Below, piece by piece: positions 18,335 through 27,400 of a stretch of DNA of 64,000 nt. The translations under genes were made by a program, and so were the position numbers. The notes under the pieces were generated by a model that saw only the letters and a list, made by a program, of their open reading frames with translations, had not been told where the DNA came from and ran no database searches. How positions within the stretch are numbered: the stretch's first letter is position 1; every line of letters begins with the position of its first letter. Source of the DNA: JANRJY01 sp033763735 (GTDB lineage Bacteria; Bacteroidota; Bacteroidia; Cytophagales; UBA9547). The stretch spans positions 5,048 through 69,047 of the forward strand of contig JANRJY010000103.1 of NCBI GenBank assembly GCA_033763735.1. Direction: 5' to 3'.

Positions 18335-19300
18335 TTACAAATTAATAATTATCTCCTTCAACACTGCTTGCGCAGCCCATACTCGGTTTGCAGCCTGGTG
18401 AATTACAAGAGAGTTGGGTCCATCCAGAATTTCGTCCGAAAGTTCAATGCCTCTGCGAACGGGCAGGCAATGCATCACTTTGGCATTATTAGTCACTTTC
18501 ATTTTTTCATTAGTAAGCATCCAGTTACTATCCTGACAAAGTATTTTTCCATATTCTTCATAGCTACTCCAGTTTTTGACATACACAAAATCAGCATCTT
18601 TGAGTGCTTTTTCTTGATCCAAATATATGGGAGTATTTCCCGTAAATTTTTCGTCCAATTTGTATCCTTCCGGATTTGCAATTACAAACTCAACATCTGC
18701 TTTACACATCCATTCGGCAAAAGAATTGGAAACTGCCTGTGGCAAAGGTTTAATATGAGGTGCCCAAGTCAAAACCACCTTTGGTTTTTGGCTTTTGAAT
18801 TTTAGATTTTGAATTTTAGATTCTTCAATGGTTATAAGGTCTGCTAACGACTGACATGGATGCAAAGTGGCACTTTCCAAACTCACCACAGGCACACCAC
18901 AATATTTGATGAATTTGTTAAAAAAATCTTCAGAATAGTCTTCTTCTTTGTCGACAAGCTTAGGGAATGAACGTACACCTATTATATCACAATACGCACC
19001 CATTACGGCCGCAGCCTCTTTAATGTGTTCAACTGTTGTGTAATTCATAACCACACCTTCTTGTGTTTCAAGTGCCCAGCCTTCTTTATCCATGTTCATT
19101 ACCATTACATTCATCCCAAGGTTAAGCGCAGCTTTTTGGGTGCTTAATCGAGTGCGAAGGCTAGGGTTAAGAAAAATCAAACCAATAGTTTTGTTTTCAC
19201 CTAATTTCTTGAATCCGTAAGGATTAGATTTTAACTCTAATGCGGATTTTACAAGTTTAGAGAGGTCTGAAACATCGTTAACAGAAGTGAATTTTTTCAT
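18335..19300 (-). CDS. argF': N-succinylornithine (or N-acetylornithine) carbamoyltransferase
   Basis: A 321-residue transcarbamylase of the Bacteroidota/Xanthomonas type, which carbamoylates an N-acylated ornithine rather than ornithine itself. The carbamoyl-phosphate motif is NPSLRTR (45-51) with the family-specific RLSTQKAALNLGMNV. HPCQ is at 147-150, followed by SLADLITIEE, and HCLPVRRG lies near the C-terminus. By alignment with my recollection of the Bacteroides fragilis enzyme, residue 90, the acyl-specificity switch, is Val (NYTTVEHIKEA). Glu there gives N-acetylornithine use and Pro gives N-succinylornithine use. Residues 161-171 contain a short insertion built from a 7-nt repeat (separate entry). 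It has its own -7 box and is separated from argD by a toxin-antitoxin pair on the opposite strand. Confidence 0.93.
   Translation of the reverse strand: MKKFTSVNDVSDLSKLVKSALELKSNPYGFKKLGENKTIGLIFLNPSLRTRLSTQKAALNLGMNVMVMNMDKEGWALETQEGVVMNYTTVEHIKEAAAVMGAYCDIIGVRSFPKLVDKEEDYSEDFFNKFIKYCGVPVVSLESATLHPCQSLADLITIEESKIQNLKFKSQKPKVVLTWAPHIKPLPQAVSNSFAEWMCKADVEFVIANPEGYKLDEKFTGNTPIYLDQEKALKDADFVYVKNWSSYEEYGKILCQDSNWMLTNEKMKVTNNAKVMHCLPVRRGIELSDEILDGPNSLVIHQAANRVWAAQAVLKEIIINL
18793..18820. repeat. Heptamer-based microrepeat inside argF'
   Basis: Two perfect tandem copies of a 14-nt unit (minus strand TCTAAAATTCAAAA), i.e. four related 7-nt units, 28 nt in all. It encodes the extra SKIQNLKFK segment between two conserved blocks of the enzyme. 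A comparable 28-nt heptamer array lies inside queE. Confidence 0.85.
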
Positions 19301-19316
19301 TATTTTATAGTTTTAA

Positions 19317-19324
19317 CAAACATA
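19317..19324 (-). promoter_or_regulatory. -7 promoter box for argF'
   Basis: The minus strand reads TATGTTTG, an exact TAnnTTTG match, 16 nt upstream of the argF' ATG. Confidence 0.45.
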
Positions 19325-19383
19325 AATAAAATTGAACCACAGAATTATTTTTCTAAACTTTTTTTAATCACGTATGGATTTTT

Positions 19384-19391
19384 TATTTTTG
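19384..19391 (+). promoter_or_regulatory. -7 promoter box for the DUF6364/PIN module
   Basis: TATTTTTG matches TAnnTTTG exactly and lies 20 nt before the antitoxin ATG at 19412. Confidence 0.4.
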
Positions 19392-19411
19392 TCGTATAGA
19401 TTAATTTTATT

Positions 19412-19669
19412 ATGGACGCAAAAATAACTTTAAGTTTTGAGCAAGATGTTATTCATAAGGCTAAAGCTTATGCTGAAGCTCACAATATAAGTTTGTCGCG
19501 CTTAACAGAAATTCTTTACAGAAGGCTTACTGCAAATTCATCCACATCTATTGAGGATATTGAAGTTTCAGATTGGGTGAATATGGTGGCTGAAGGACCG
19601 GCAACCTATAACCGAAAAACGCCAAATAAAAAGGAAATGAAAGCAGCGTTTTTTGATAAACACAAATGA
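19412..19669 (+). CDS. DUF6364-type antitoxin
   Basis: An 85-residue protein. The N-terminal strand and helices (ITLSFEQDVIHKAKAYAEAH, then NISLSRLTEILYRRL) match the DUF6364 / ribbon-helix-helix-like antitoxins of Bacteroidota. The C-terminal half is a charged, Pro/Lys-rich tail expected to bind the PIN toxin. Its stop overlaps the next gene by 4 nt (ATGA), the classic arrangement for a coupled toxin-antitoxin pair. The pair is transcribed against the flanking argD and argF' genes. Confidence 0.8.
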   Translation: MDAKITLSFEQDVIHKAKAYAEAHNISLSRLTEILYRRLTANSSTSIEDIEVSDWVNMVAEGPATYNRKTPNKKEMKAAFFDKHK

Positions 19670-20085
19670 AATTATTTTTAGATGCCAATATTTTGGTGTC
19701 CGTACTAAATAAAGAATTTCCTGTATTCAGTTTTTCATCCAAAATACTTAGCCTTACAGGCAGAAAAAATGTAAGTATTTGTACTTCACCTCTTTGCTTA
19801 GCTATTGCCTTCTATTTTGCTTGCAAAAAAACAAGTGAAGAAATTACAAAGAAAAAAATTGAAATATTATGCAATCATATAGAAATAACTTCAATTGACA
19901 AAAATTCCGTATTTAAAACTTTTTCAAATAAAATGGTAGGTGACTTAGAAGATGGCTTAGAATACTACTCAGCTTTAGAAGCAGGATGCACCCATTTAAT
20001 AACTGAGGATAAAAATGATTTTTACTTCTCCAACATACCCATTATGACCGCTCAAGAATTTTTGGAATGGTATGTGGGGCAATAA
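19666..20085 (+). CDS. PIN-domain toxin (VapC-like)
   Basis: A 139-residue PIN-domain ribonuclease of the kind found with DUF6364 antitoxins. The first metal-binding Asp is in KLFLDANILVSVLNK (Asp6). The distal acidic cluster is DLEDGLEYYSALEAG (around residues 89-103), followed by the conserved LITEDKNDFYFSNIPIMTAQEFL. The middle acidic residue usually found after a Ser/Thr-rich strand is not obvious (SPLCLAIAFYFACKK), which is common in this subfamily. Predicted to cut RNA when free of antitoxin. Confidence 0.82.
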   Translation: MKLFLDANILVSVLNKEFPVFSFSSKILSLTGRKNVSICTSPLCLAIAFYFACKKTSEEITKKKIEILCNHIEITSIDKNSVFKTFSNKMVGDLEDGLEYYSALEAGCTHLITEDKNDFYFSNIPIMTAQEFLEWYVGQ

Positions 20086-20145
20086 TTTTTTTACAAACTG
20101 TAATATTCTCAGTCAAGTATGTAACTAATACCTCAAAACCAATTT

Positions 20146-20250
20146 ATGAATTTCGAAAAAATATTAGAGGAAAATAAAAGCAGGATTTATCGGGTGTGCA
20201 AAATGTTCAGTCAAATCACGGACGAAAGAAAGGATTTGTTTCATCCGTGA
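20146..20250 (+). pseudogene. Truncated ECF sigma factor gene remnant
   Basis: A 34-codon frame starting at the ATG at 20146 encodes a protein that begins like an ECF sigma factor: NFEKILEENKSRIYRVCKMF followed by TDERKDLFH. This is the N-terminal part of sigma region 2.1/2.2, where DxxDLFQ/H-x-V is conserved. It stops at TGA (20248-20250) just where the conserved motif should continue, and nothing sigma-like follows in any frame before argD. It appears to be the 5' end of a sigma gene whose remainder was lost by deletion or rearrangement. Confidence 0.7.
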
Positions 20251-20286
20251 AAATGTGCTATACATTGATCCAATATTTATATTGGT

Positions 20287-21438
20287 TTATATAGTTACTG
20301 ATCTGTTCTTCAAACTTAAGCTGAATTTTTCCAGAAACAGGTTCATTTCCTCTTTGGTAACTGCCAAAGAGGGAAGTAGCCTTAGGGTATTTTTGTTAGA
20401 TGAGCTTCCGGTAAATACTTTGTGTTCAAATATCAAATTCTTTCTTACTTGCTCACAAGTCTCGTGTAATTCAATACCAATCATCAAGCCCTTTCCACGT
20501 ATTTCTTTGATTTCTTTGAATTTTCGTAACTCGTTCATTACATAATTGCCAACTTGTAACGCATTGTCAATCAGCTTTTCATCTTCAATTACTTGAAGTA
20601 CTGCAAGAGCGGCCGTACATGCCAAATGATTGCCACCAAATGTAGTACCGAGCATGCCCATTTTGGGTTTGAGGTGTGGTGCAATTAGGTTGCCTGCAAT
20701 TGGAAAACCATTACCCATACCTTTAGCAGTGCTATAAATATCGGCTTTAACACCACTCCAATCATGAGCAAAGAATTTGCCACTTCTTCCATATCCACAC
20801 TGTACACTGTCAGCAATAAACACCGAGCCATATTGGTCGCAATTGCTTCTGATAGCTTTCAAAAATTCATTTGATGCAATGTTGATTCCTCCAACACCTT
20901 GAATCCCTTCAATAATTACGCTTGAGACTTCATTACCAATTTCTTTAAATTTTTGATTTAATGCTTCAACATCATTGAATGGCAAAAAAACCACATTATC
21001 AGTCTGATTCACTGGTGCTACAATAGCTGGATTATCCGTAGCTGCTACAGCGAGAGACGTACGGCCATGAAATGATTTTGAAAAAGCTATTATTTTTTTT
21101 CTTTCTGTTACAAACGATGCTAATTTAAGCGCATTTTCATTTGCTTCTGCTCCGGAGTTGGTCAAAAACAATTGATAATCTTCCAAGCCAGAAACTTTAC
21201 CTAGTTTCTCAGCTAACGCTTCTTGCAAAGGTAGGCGCACAAAGTTGGAATAAAATCCAATTTTGTTTAATTGCTCTGTTAATTTGGCAACATAGTAAGG
21301 GTGCGTATGTCCGATGGAAATAACAGCATGACCACCATACAAATCCAAATATTCAGTTCCTTTATCATCCCAAACATAACTGCCCTTGCCTTTGACAATG
21401 GAAATATCATAAATGGGGTATACATCAAATAGTTTCAT
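20287..21438 (-). CDS. argD: N-acylornithine aminotransferase
   Basis: A 383-residue class III PLP aminotransferase making N-acyl-ornithine from the semialdehyde. Key features in order: GGHAVISIGHTHP (35-47), LTNSGAEANENALKLA (92-107), SFHGRTSLA (122-130), the pyridine-binding region IADSVQCGYGRSGKFF (208-223), the Schiff-base lysine K239 in STAKGMGNGFPI, and TTFGGNHLAC near 266-275. The usual Asp-Glu-Val-Gln is Asp-Ser-Val-Gln here (D210, S211), with the essential Asp retained. It lies downstream of argC on the same strand, separated by 155 bp that hold an octamer repeat array. Confidence 0.93.
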   Translation of the reverse strand: MKLFDVYPIYDISIVKGKGSYVWDDKGTEYLDLYGGHAVISIGHTHPYYVAKLTEQLNKIGFYSNFVRLPLQEALAEKLGKVSGLEDYQLFLTNSGAEANENALKLASFVTERKKIIAFSKSFHGRTSLAVAATDNPAIVAPVNQTDNVVFLPFNDVEALNQKFKEIGNEVSSVIIEGIQGVGGINIASNEFLKAIRSNCDQYGSVFIADSVQCGYGRSGKFFAHDWSGVKADIYSTAKGMGNGFPIAGNLIAPHLKPKMGMLGTTFGGNHLACTAALAVLQVIEDEKLIDNALQVGNYVMNELRKFKEIKEIRGKGLMIGIELHETCEQVRKNLIFEHKVFTGSSSNKNTLRLLPSLAVTKEEMNLFLEKFSLSLKNRSVTI

Positions 21439-21444
21439 GGCGGG

Positions 21445-21508
21445 AGTTAGTGGGTTATTGAATTAGTGAGTTAGTGATTTTTTGAGTTAATGAGTTATTG
21501 ATTTATTG
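21445..21508. repeat. Octamer tandem array, 8 units
   Basis: Eight consecutive 8-bp units of the form AGTTAKTG (AGTTAGTG, GGTTATTG, AATTAGTG, AGTTAGTG, ATTTTTTG, AGTTAATG, AGTTATTG, ATTTATTG) fill the start of the argC-argD spacer, directly upstream of argD. It may affect expression of argD or be a slippage-derived spacer. Confidence 0.85.
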
Positions 21509-21593
21509 ATTTGAAAGTTATTGTTTGTTTTAATTGAAAGTTTATTAATTTTTAATTAATAATTTACCATTTAACATTCAAAATTTAACATTT

Positions 21594-22559
21594 CTAAAAG
21601 GCTACAGCTTTTAGTTTCAATCCCGTAGTTTCATCTAGTCCAAAAATTAAGTTCATATTTTGAACCGCTTGACCACTGGCTCCTTTGGTCAAATTATCCT
21701 CAATACTGATAATTAATAGTTTGTCATCATGCTTTTCCAAATAAAGCAGGCATTTATTGGTATTGACGACTTGCTTTAAATCAATGTTTTCTTTCGAAAT
21801 ATGAGTAAAGGGATGCAATTGATAATAAGCTTGATAAAGTGCTTGTGCATCCTCCAGTGAGCCATCATATTTGGTATATACGCTTGCAATAATGCCACGT
21901 GTGAAATCACCTCTATATGGGATGAAGTTTACTTTTTTATTAAAACCGGGTTGCAATGAACTTAAACTTTTGTTGATTTCTTTTAAATGTTGATGGGTAA
22001 ATGATTTGTAAACCGACATATTATTGTTTCTCCAGCTGAAATGTGAAGTTTCAGATAGGGATTGTCCAGCACCGGTAGAACCTGTTGTTGCGGAAATGTG
22101 AATTTCGTCCTCCAATATACCCGCATTAGCAAGAGGCAACAATGCCAATTGAATAGCAGTAGCAAAACAGCCCGGATTTGCAATTCTCTGTGCATTTTTG
22201 ATGGCATCTTTTTTCAATTCGGGTAAGCCATATACAAATCCATTGGTTTCAGGTCTGAAATCCTGACTTAAGTCTATGATTTTTAGTGAATTATTAATCA
22301 GATTGGGGTTTTCATCCAGGAACTTTTTGCTTTCTCCGTGTCCCATGCACAAGAAAATAACTTCAACATTTGGATTGATTTCAGAACTGAATTTTAAATC
22401 CGTATCGCCTAACAAATCAGTATGAACCTGATACAAATAGTTGCCTGCATTGCTTTTACTATTGACAAAGTCAATGGCTACTTCCGGATGGTTGATTAAT
22501 ATGCGAATCAATTCTCCCCCGGTGTATCCGGCACCCCCTATTATCCCAACTTTTATCAT
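21594..22559 (-). CDS. argC: N-acyl-gamma-glutamyl-phosphate reductase
   Basis: A 321-residue NADPH-dependent reductase, third step of arginine synthesis. The dinucleotide loop GIIGGAGYTGGELIRIL is at residues 5-21. The catalytic Cys is C131 in NPGCFATAIQLALLP, STTGSTGAGQ-type substrate loop residues follow (ATTGSTGAGQSLSE), and HQHLKEI carries the conserved His near residue 184. Its start codon overlaps by 1 nt the stop of a 46-residue gene upstream, so it is translationally coupled to that gene. argD follows downstream. Confidence 0.94.
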   Translation of the reverse strand: MIKVGIIGGAGYTGGELIRILINHPEVAIDFVNSKSNAGNYLYQVHTDLLGDTDLKFSSEINPNVEVIFLCMGHGESKKFLDENPNLINNSLKIIDLSQDFRPETNGFVYGLPELKKDAIKNAQRIANPGCFATAIQLALLPLANAGILEDEIHISATTGSTGAGQSLSETSHFSWRNNNMSVYKSFTHQHLKEINKSLSSLQPGFNKKVNFIPYRGDFTRGIIASVYTKYDGSLEDAQALYQAYYQLHPFTHISKENIDLKQVVNTNKCLLYLEKHDDKLLIISIEDNLTKGASGQAVQNMNLIFGLDETTGLKLKAVAF

Positions 22560-22699
22560 TATCTTAAAGTTTTACCATTTTTCTTTTTTACTGGCTTTTC
22601 ATGTACCGGACAAGTATCGCATTTGTCCAAAGGCCTGATCACGTTACATGCAAAACAAAACATTACAATTAGCACAATACATTGAATTCTTGCTATCAT
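22559..22699 (-). CDS. Small CxxC membrane peptide coupled to argC
   Basis: A 46-codon gene from the ATG at 22699. It encodes a hydrophobic N-terminal segment (residues 5-18, Cys-rich: CIVLIVMFCFAC), then a short polar part with CDTC (residues 27-30) and a basic tail. It may be a signal-anchored peptide or a poor-lipobox lipoprotein (FAC). Its TAA shares one base with the argC ATG. The spacer to the divergent kmo gene is only 28 bp and reads TTACTTTG on this strand, one mismatch from the -7 box. No function is recognised; a leader-type role for argC is possible but unproven. Confidence 0.5.
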   Translation of the reverse strand: MIARIQCIVLIVMFCFACNVIRPLDKCDTCPVHEKPVKKKNGKTLR

Positions 22700-22727
22700 A
22701 TTTGCAAAGTAAATCAATAACAAATAA

Positions 22728-24077
22728 ATGGCTGAAAAAATTTCAATAATTGGAGCAGGATTAGTTGGAAGTTTATTGGCTTTAAACTTAAAAAAGCTGG
22801 GATTTGAAATAACAGTTTATGAAAAACGGGCCGACTTGCGCAAGTCTGAAATAGGGAAGGGTAGATCAATAAATCTTGCTTTGAGCACGCGTGGTTTGTA
22901 TGCATTGTCAAAAGTTGGTTTAGAAAAAGAGGTATTAAAAATGGCTTTACCTATGTATGGGCGATACATCCATATTTTTAATGAAGATGTTCATTTTACA
23001 CCATATTCAATTATTAATGAAAAAGCGATTTACTCTATTTCTCGTAATCAATTGAATCAATTATTAATCAATGAAGCCGAAAAATCAGGTGTTAAATTTC
23101 ATTTTCAACACAACCTGACCAAAGTTGATTTTAATTCTAATATTTTGGGATTTAGAAATGAATCAAATGAGTATATAAAAGTTACTCCAGAAATATGTTT
23201 TGGTACAGATGGTGCATATTCTGAACTAAGAAATGAAATGATTCAAAATGATGCATTTAACTTTTCCCAGGAATTCTTAGAATATGGTTATAAAGAAATT
23301 GATTTACCTGCATCTGAATTAGGTAAGTGGAAGTTGCCAAACAATGGATTACACATATGGCCGCGAAAAGACTTTATGTTAATTGCCTTGCCCAATTTGA
23401 ATGGTAGTTTTACTTGTACTTTGTTTTTAAAAATGAAAGGTGATGAAAGTTTTGAAATGATTTCTGAATCTGAAGTATTTAATGATTTTTTTAAGAAGTA
23501 TTTTCCTGATGCTTATCAATGCATCCCTGATTTATGGAATCAATTTTTATCAAATCCTATTGGCAAATTGGTAACTATAAAATGCTTCCCATATTTAAAA
23601 ATCAATGAAGAATCAATATACTATTTGCTTGGTGATGCGGCACATGCTATAGTACCATTTTATGGTCAAGGTATGAATTGTGGTTTTGAGGACGTATCTC
23701 AACTTACGGATATGCTTTCAGAAATCAAATTATTCAATTGGGTTGAGCTGTTTAATGGTCATCAACAAAAAAGAAAACCTAATTGTGATGCCATAGCCCA
23801 AATGGCTTTAGATAATTTTGTAGAAATGCGCGATTTGGTTTCAGATATAGAATTTATTAAAAACAAGCATATTGAATCGCAATTGAAACAATCATTCCCA
23901 GATTTGTGGCAAACGCAATATGAATTAGTTACATTTTCGAATGAAAATTATACTCAAGCATTAAAACAAGGTTTAATCAACAAGAAACTAGTAGACCATA
24001 TAAGAACAGAAAAAATTCAGGTTGAAAAAATCACGAAACAAGAATTGAAAAGTCTGTTTAAGCTACTAAGCTACTAA
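22728..24077 (+). CDS. kmo: Kynurenine 3-monooxygenase
   Basis: A 449-residue FAD hydroxylase that converts L-kynurenine to 3-hydroxykynurenine, a step toward quinolinate and NAD. The FAD-binding GAGLVGSLLALNL is at residues 9-21 and VYEKRADLR supplies the ribose-binding Glu. KMO-specific GRSINLALSTRGLYAL is near residues 45-60, GTDGAYSELR near 158-167, and the second FAD motif GDAAHAIVPFYGQGMNCGFED at 302-322. The C-terminal region lacks a clear membrane helix, as expected for bacterial forms. A near-match -7 box (CATATTTG, 22697-22704) lies 23 nt upstream. The 3' end overlaps a convergent gene by 12 nt. Confidence 0.93.
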   Translation: MAEKISIIGAGLVGSLLALNLKKLGFEITVYEKRADLRKSEIGKGRSINLALSTRGLYALSKVGLEKEVLKMALPMYGRYIHIFNEDVHFTPYSIINEKAIYSISRNQLNQLLINEAEKSGVKFHFQHNLTKVDFNSNILGFRNESNEYIKVTPEICFGTDGAYSELRNEMIQNDAFNFSQEFLEYGYKEIDLPASELGKWKLPNNGLHIWPRKDFMLIALPNLNGSFTCTLFLKMKGDESFEMISESEVFNDFFKKYFPDAYQCIPDLWNQFLSNPIGKLVTIKCFPYLKINEESIYYLLGDAAHAIVPFYGQGMNCGFEDVSQLTDMLSEIKLFNWVELFNGHQQKRKPNCDAIAQMALDNFVEMRDLVSDIEFIKNKHIESQLKQSFPDLWQTQYELVTFSNENYTQALKQGLINKKLVDHIRTEKIQVEKITKQELKSLFKLLSY

Positions 24078-24392
24078 TTTGACTTTATTTTTGAAAACGA
24101 AATATAATCCCAAACTTAATCCCAAAACGCCCAATAGCCATATATTATAGTTGATTGGAACAACATTACAATTATTAGCAGCTAAGCAACTATCAACAGC
24201 ATCTTCATAACCAATATTAGGTCCTGTTGGACCTCCACAAGTATTTCCAGGAAAACCATATCCATTATTTACAAGATAACATTCATCTGTACATTGTCCG
24301 CACACTCCTGGTTGTGCTGTAACTGAATTTGATATACAAATACAAATTATTGCAATTACAATTATTATCGCTTTTAAGCTCAATACTTTCAC
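24066..24392 (-). CDS. Small exported Cys-rich protein with a C-terminal sorting-like tail
   Basis: 108 residues. A signal peptide (1-26, ending VTAQ) precedes a short mature domain with six cysteines (31, 34, 38, 52, 69, 75) that could make three disulfides. The C-terminus is a PxN-hydrophobic helix-basic tail: VPINYNIWLLGVLGLSLGLY then FVFKNKVK. This resembles short tripartite sorting signals (the PID-CTERM type of Bacteroidota, with Asn in place of Asp), but could simply be a membrane anchor. It starts 26 nt after the stop of the giant surface protein gene on the same strand, so it is probably in the same operon and may be a partner. Function not recognised. Confidence 0.6.
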   Translation of the reverse strand: MKVLSLKAIIIVIAIICICISNSVTAQPGVCGQCTDECYLVNNGYGFPGNTCGGPTGPNIGYEDAVDSCLAANNCNVVPINYNIWLLGVLGLSLGLYFVFKNKVKLVA

Positions 24393-24418
24393 TTATTTAA
24401 TTAGGTTTAAATGGGTTA

Positions 24419-27400
24419 CTAATTTTTAACGATTTTGCAATTTACAATTTTTCCATCAATTATTAATCGCAATACATAAATCCCGTTACTAAGTTCATTG
24501 AAATCTTTAATTTTTATAATTGATTGAATATCAGAGTTGATAGTGAAATCATTATTTATAACTATCAAACCCTTAGAATTGTATATTTCAATTTTTATTT
24601 TTTTCGAAACCGAATTATTTAATTCAATATTCAAATCATTAATACCAAAGTAAGGATTTGGGTAAACTTTGAAACTAAAATCCTTTAATGGGTTATCGCT
24701 TATATTGCTAACTATGGCAATTGGTTTGTTTAAGCTATCCACATTTTCAACTATGATATTTTCTTGGTTGGTCAAATTTTCAATGTAATAGCCTGTAGCG
24801 GTAGTTATTAAATTTTCAATTATAGAAATTGATTGATTTTTAGGAGTATTATATCCCGATAAGTCACTGAAATATAGGATATAAGTACCAACTTCTAAAT
24901 TGTCAAGAGTTTTATTACTTTCATTCCAAGTTATTTTGTCCAAACTCCAATATGTTTTTTGACGACCTTTGTTAATACTGCTAGGAGTCAATAGTACAGT
25001 TAATGACCCGAATTTTGGTGCTGGAATATATTTGCCGCTGAATGTGGTTATATCACTTGCTTTGACTTGAATTGATATTGGCTGAGGAGTAACAAAACCT
25101 GCTACAGTGCTAAAGGTTATTTCATGAAGTCCTTCAGATATATTTTGAATGACAGATTTGTTTGAATACCAGATATTATTTCCATCAATATTCCATTTTC
25201 CATTAATTGAGTCTGGATTTATAAAGCCGGATATTGAACCAAGTTGAGGTTCGAATACTAATTCAAATCTTGAGTTTCCTTTAGAATTCAAATCACTTGT
25301 TGTCTGGAATGAATAACTATAGCCTTCAGTTATTAAAGTGCTATTCTGTAAATAATTATCTTTCAGATAAACTTTAATATGGCTTTCAAATGAGGAAAGG
25401 TTACTTAAAGTAATTGAATAAGAACCAATTGATAAACTACCTACGTTTAATGGCACTGATTTAGTAGAAAAGTCAATTAATGGCATGCTATTTATTGAAT
25501 ATTCGTTGCCCGAAGTATATGTAGAAATATTTAATTGAGAGTTTTTCAATTTATACGCATCGAAGTTTGGATCAAAATCATTAGTGGCTCCTTCTACAAA
25601 TCTTACTGCTGTATAGTCAGTATTGGTTCCTGATTGAAGCGCAACGTATAACAAGCTGCTAATTTTTTCTTCTCTAAAGTTGTCTTGACCTATTAATGAA
25701 GATTTTGCATTTTCAGTAAACTGAATGGATGCTCCTGTACCTTTAGCTTTTACAAAGAAGGATTGGCCGGAAGGAATAATACTTGGATTTGTTCTGGGAG
25801 CACTTCCAACACCATTTACGTAAGTGTAATAATTTCCGGTTGAAGAGGCGTTTCCTGATTCAGGATCAAATATGTAAAAAGCATTATCGATGTTAACACC
25901 GGATGCTGACATGTTTCTCCAATCAATTTGACTTGGATATGGATTACCTAATAAATTCCATCCATCGGCAGTAATTGTACCTGTAGTAGAAGTGAAAGAA
26001 AGAGGGACTGTTAAATTTCCAATAAATGGTTTGCCACTTAAATTAAGTGTTGTATTAGTAGGCACATAATTAGTTGCCAAATTAATTGTCCTGTCACCTC
26101 TTACAAACACCCTGTAACCAACTCCAGAAGTTAAAGTAGTATTAATTCCAGAACCTACAGCAAAATATCCAAGATTTTGATCACCAATATATGGTTCATA
26201 ATAAGTTGAAATTGTTGGCACAGAAGAACCTACGTCTGAACCAGCACCTACACCTGTTACAAACATTCCTTGTCCCGGAGTTGCTGAACCAAATTCTCTC
26301 CAATGGTTAATTGTTGCATTCGTTACAGGTGAAGCTAAGAATCTGAAAGCTCGTTTGGCTGGTATATATCTTTGATATCGAATATTACCAGTGATTAATG
26401 ATGAACTTGGGATGCTTGCGATTCTAGCTGTACCAGTTGTTGAAGAAGAAACTAAAGTAAATACAATCCCATTGGTAATTAAGTTAGAATTATTTTGAAG
26501 TGTTAATGTTCCAATTAAATTTTGATCATTTAAGAATGTTACACCATTTAAAGTAGTTGTTTTGTCAATTAAAATATTATTGAAAGTATTGATACCACTT
26601 ACACTTTGAACAGATGCTCCATTAAACACGACTGTTGAATTCGAAGAAGTACTAAAACTTCCATTATTTATTAAACTACCACCAAGTGTTAAGGTGTTAC
26701 CACTTGAAACTCCAACAGAGGCTGATGGTGAAATGTATAAGCTTTTGATACTAGCACCGGGGGCATCAACAATTGGGTAATTTGGAGTACTATTTATCAA
26801 TGAAATATCCATTGATGCATTTGGTATAATACTTCCACACCAATTGTTTGCAGTATTCCAATTAGAGTTAGTTAATCCTATCCAAATTCCGGAAGTTGAA
26901 ACAACTATAGCAACTCCAGTTGATGTGTTATTACAAACACTAGAATTCACTATTCTTCTATACCACGAACTTTGATTAGCTACCCCTAGAACATAACCTG
27001 TATTTGTTCCCGAAATACTAGCAAATCCAGTGGATCCACTTATTGTGCTAACCTCCCATGCAAAAGTAAACACACCGGAACCACCAGTTGGATTACTTCC
27101 GGTTAAAGAATTAGGAGTGAGACCTGAACAAATGGTTTGAGCACTTCCAATATTATTGTTATTGATTATTGGTACCACACTTACCAATATGCCAGATGTC
27201 GTATTTGAGCAGGCACCAGATACCACAGTTCTTCTATACCAAGTGTTTGTACTTAGGTTAGCGGGGAATAAATAGTTAATGCCATTGTTAGTGCCTGAAG
27301 CCGGATTAAAGCCTGTTGTACTGCTTGTAGTTGAGGATTGCCATTGATATGTGTAAGTACTTGCATTTCCACCGGTAACACTCGTTCCAGTTAAACTTGA

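Noticed and set aside
21445..21508. CRISPR-like array
   Set aside because: Units are 8 bp with no spacers and there are no cas genes.
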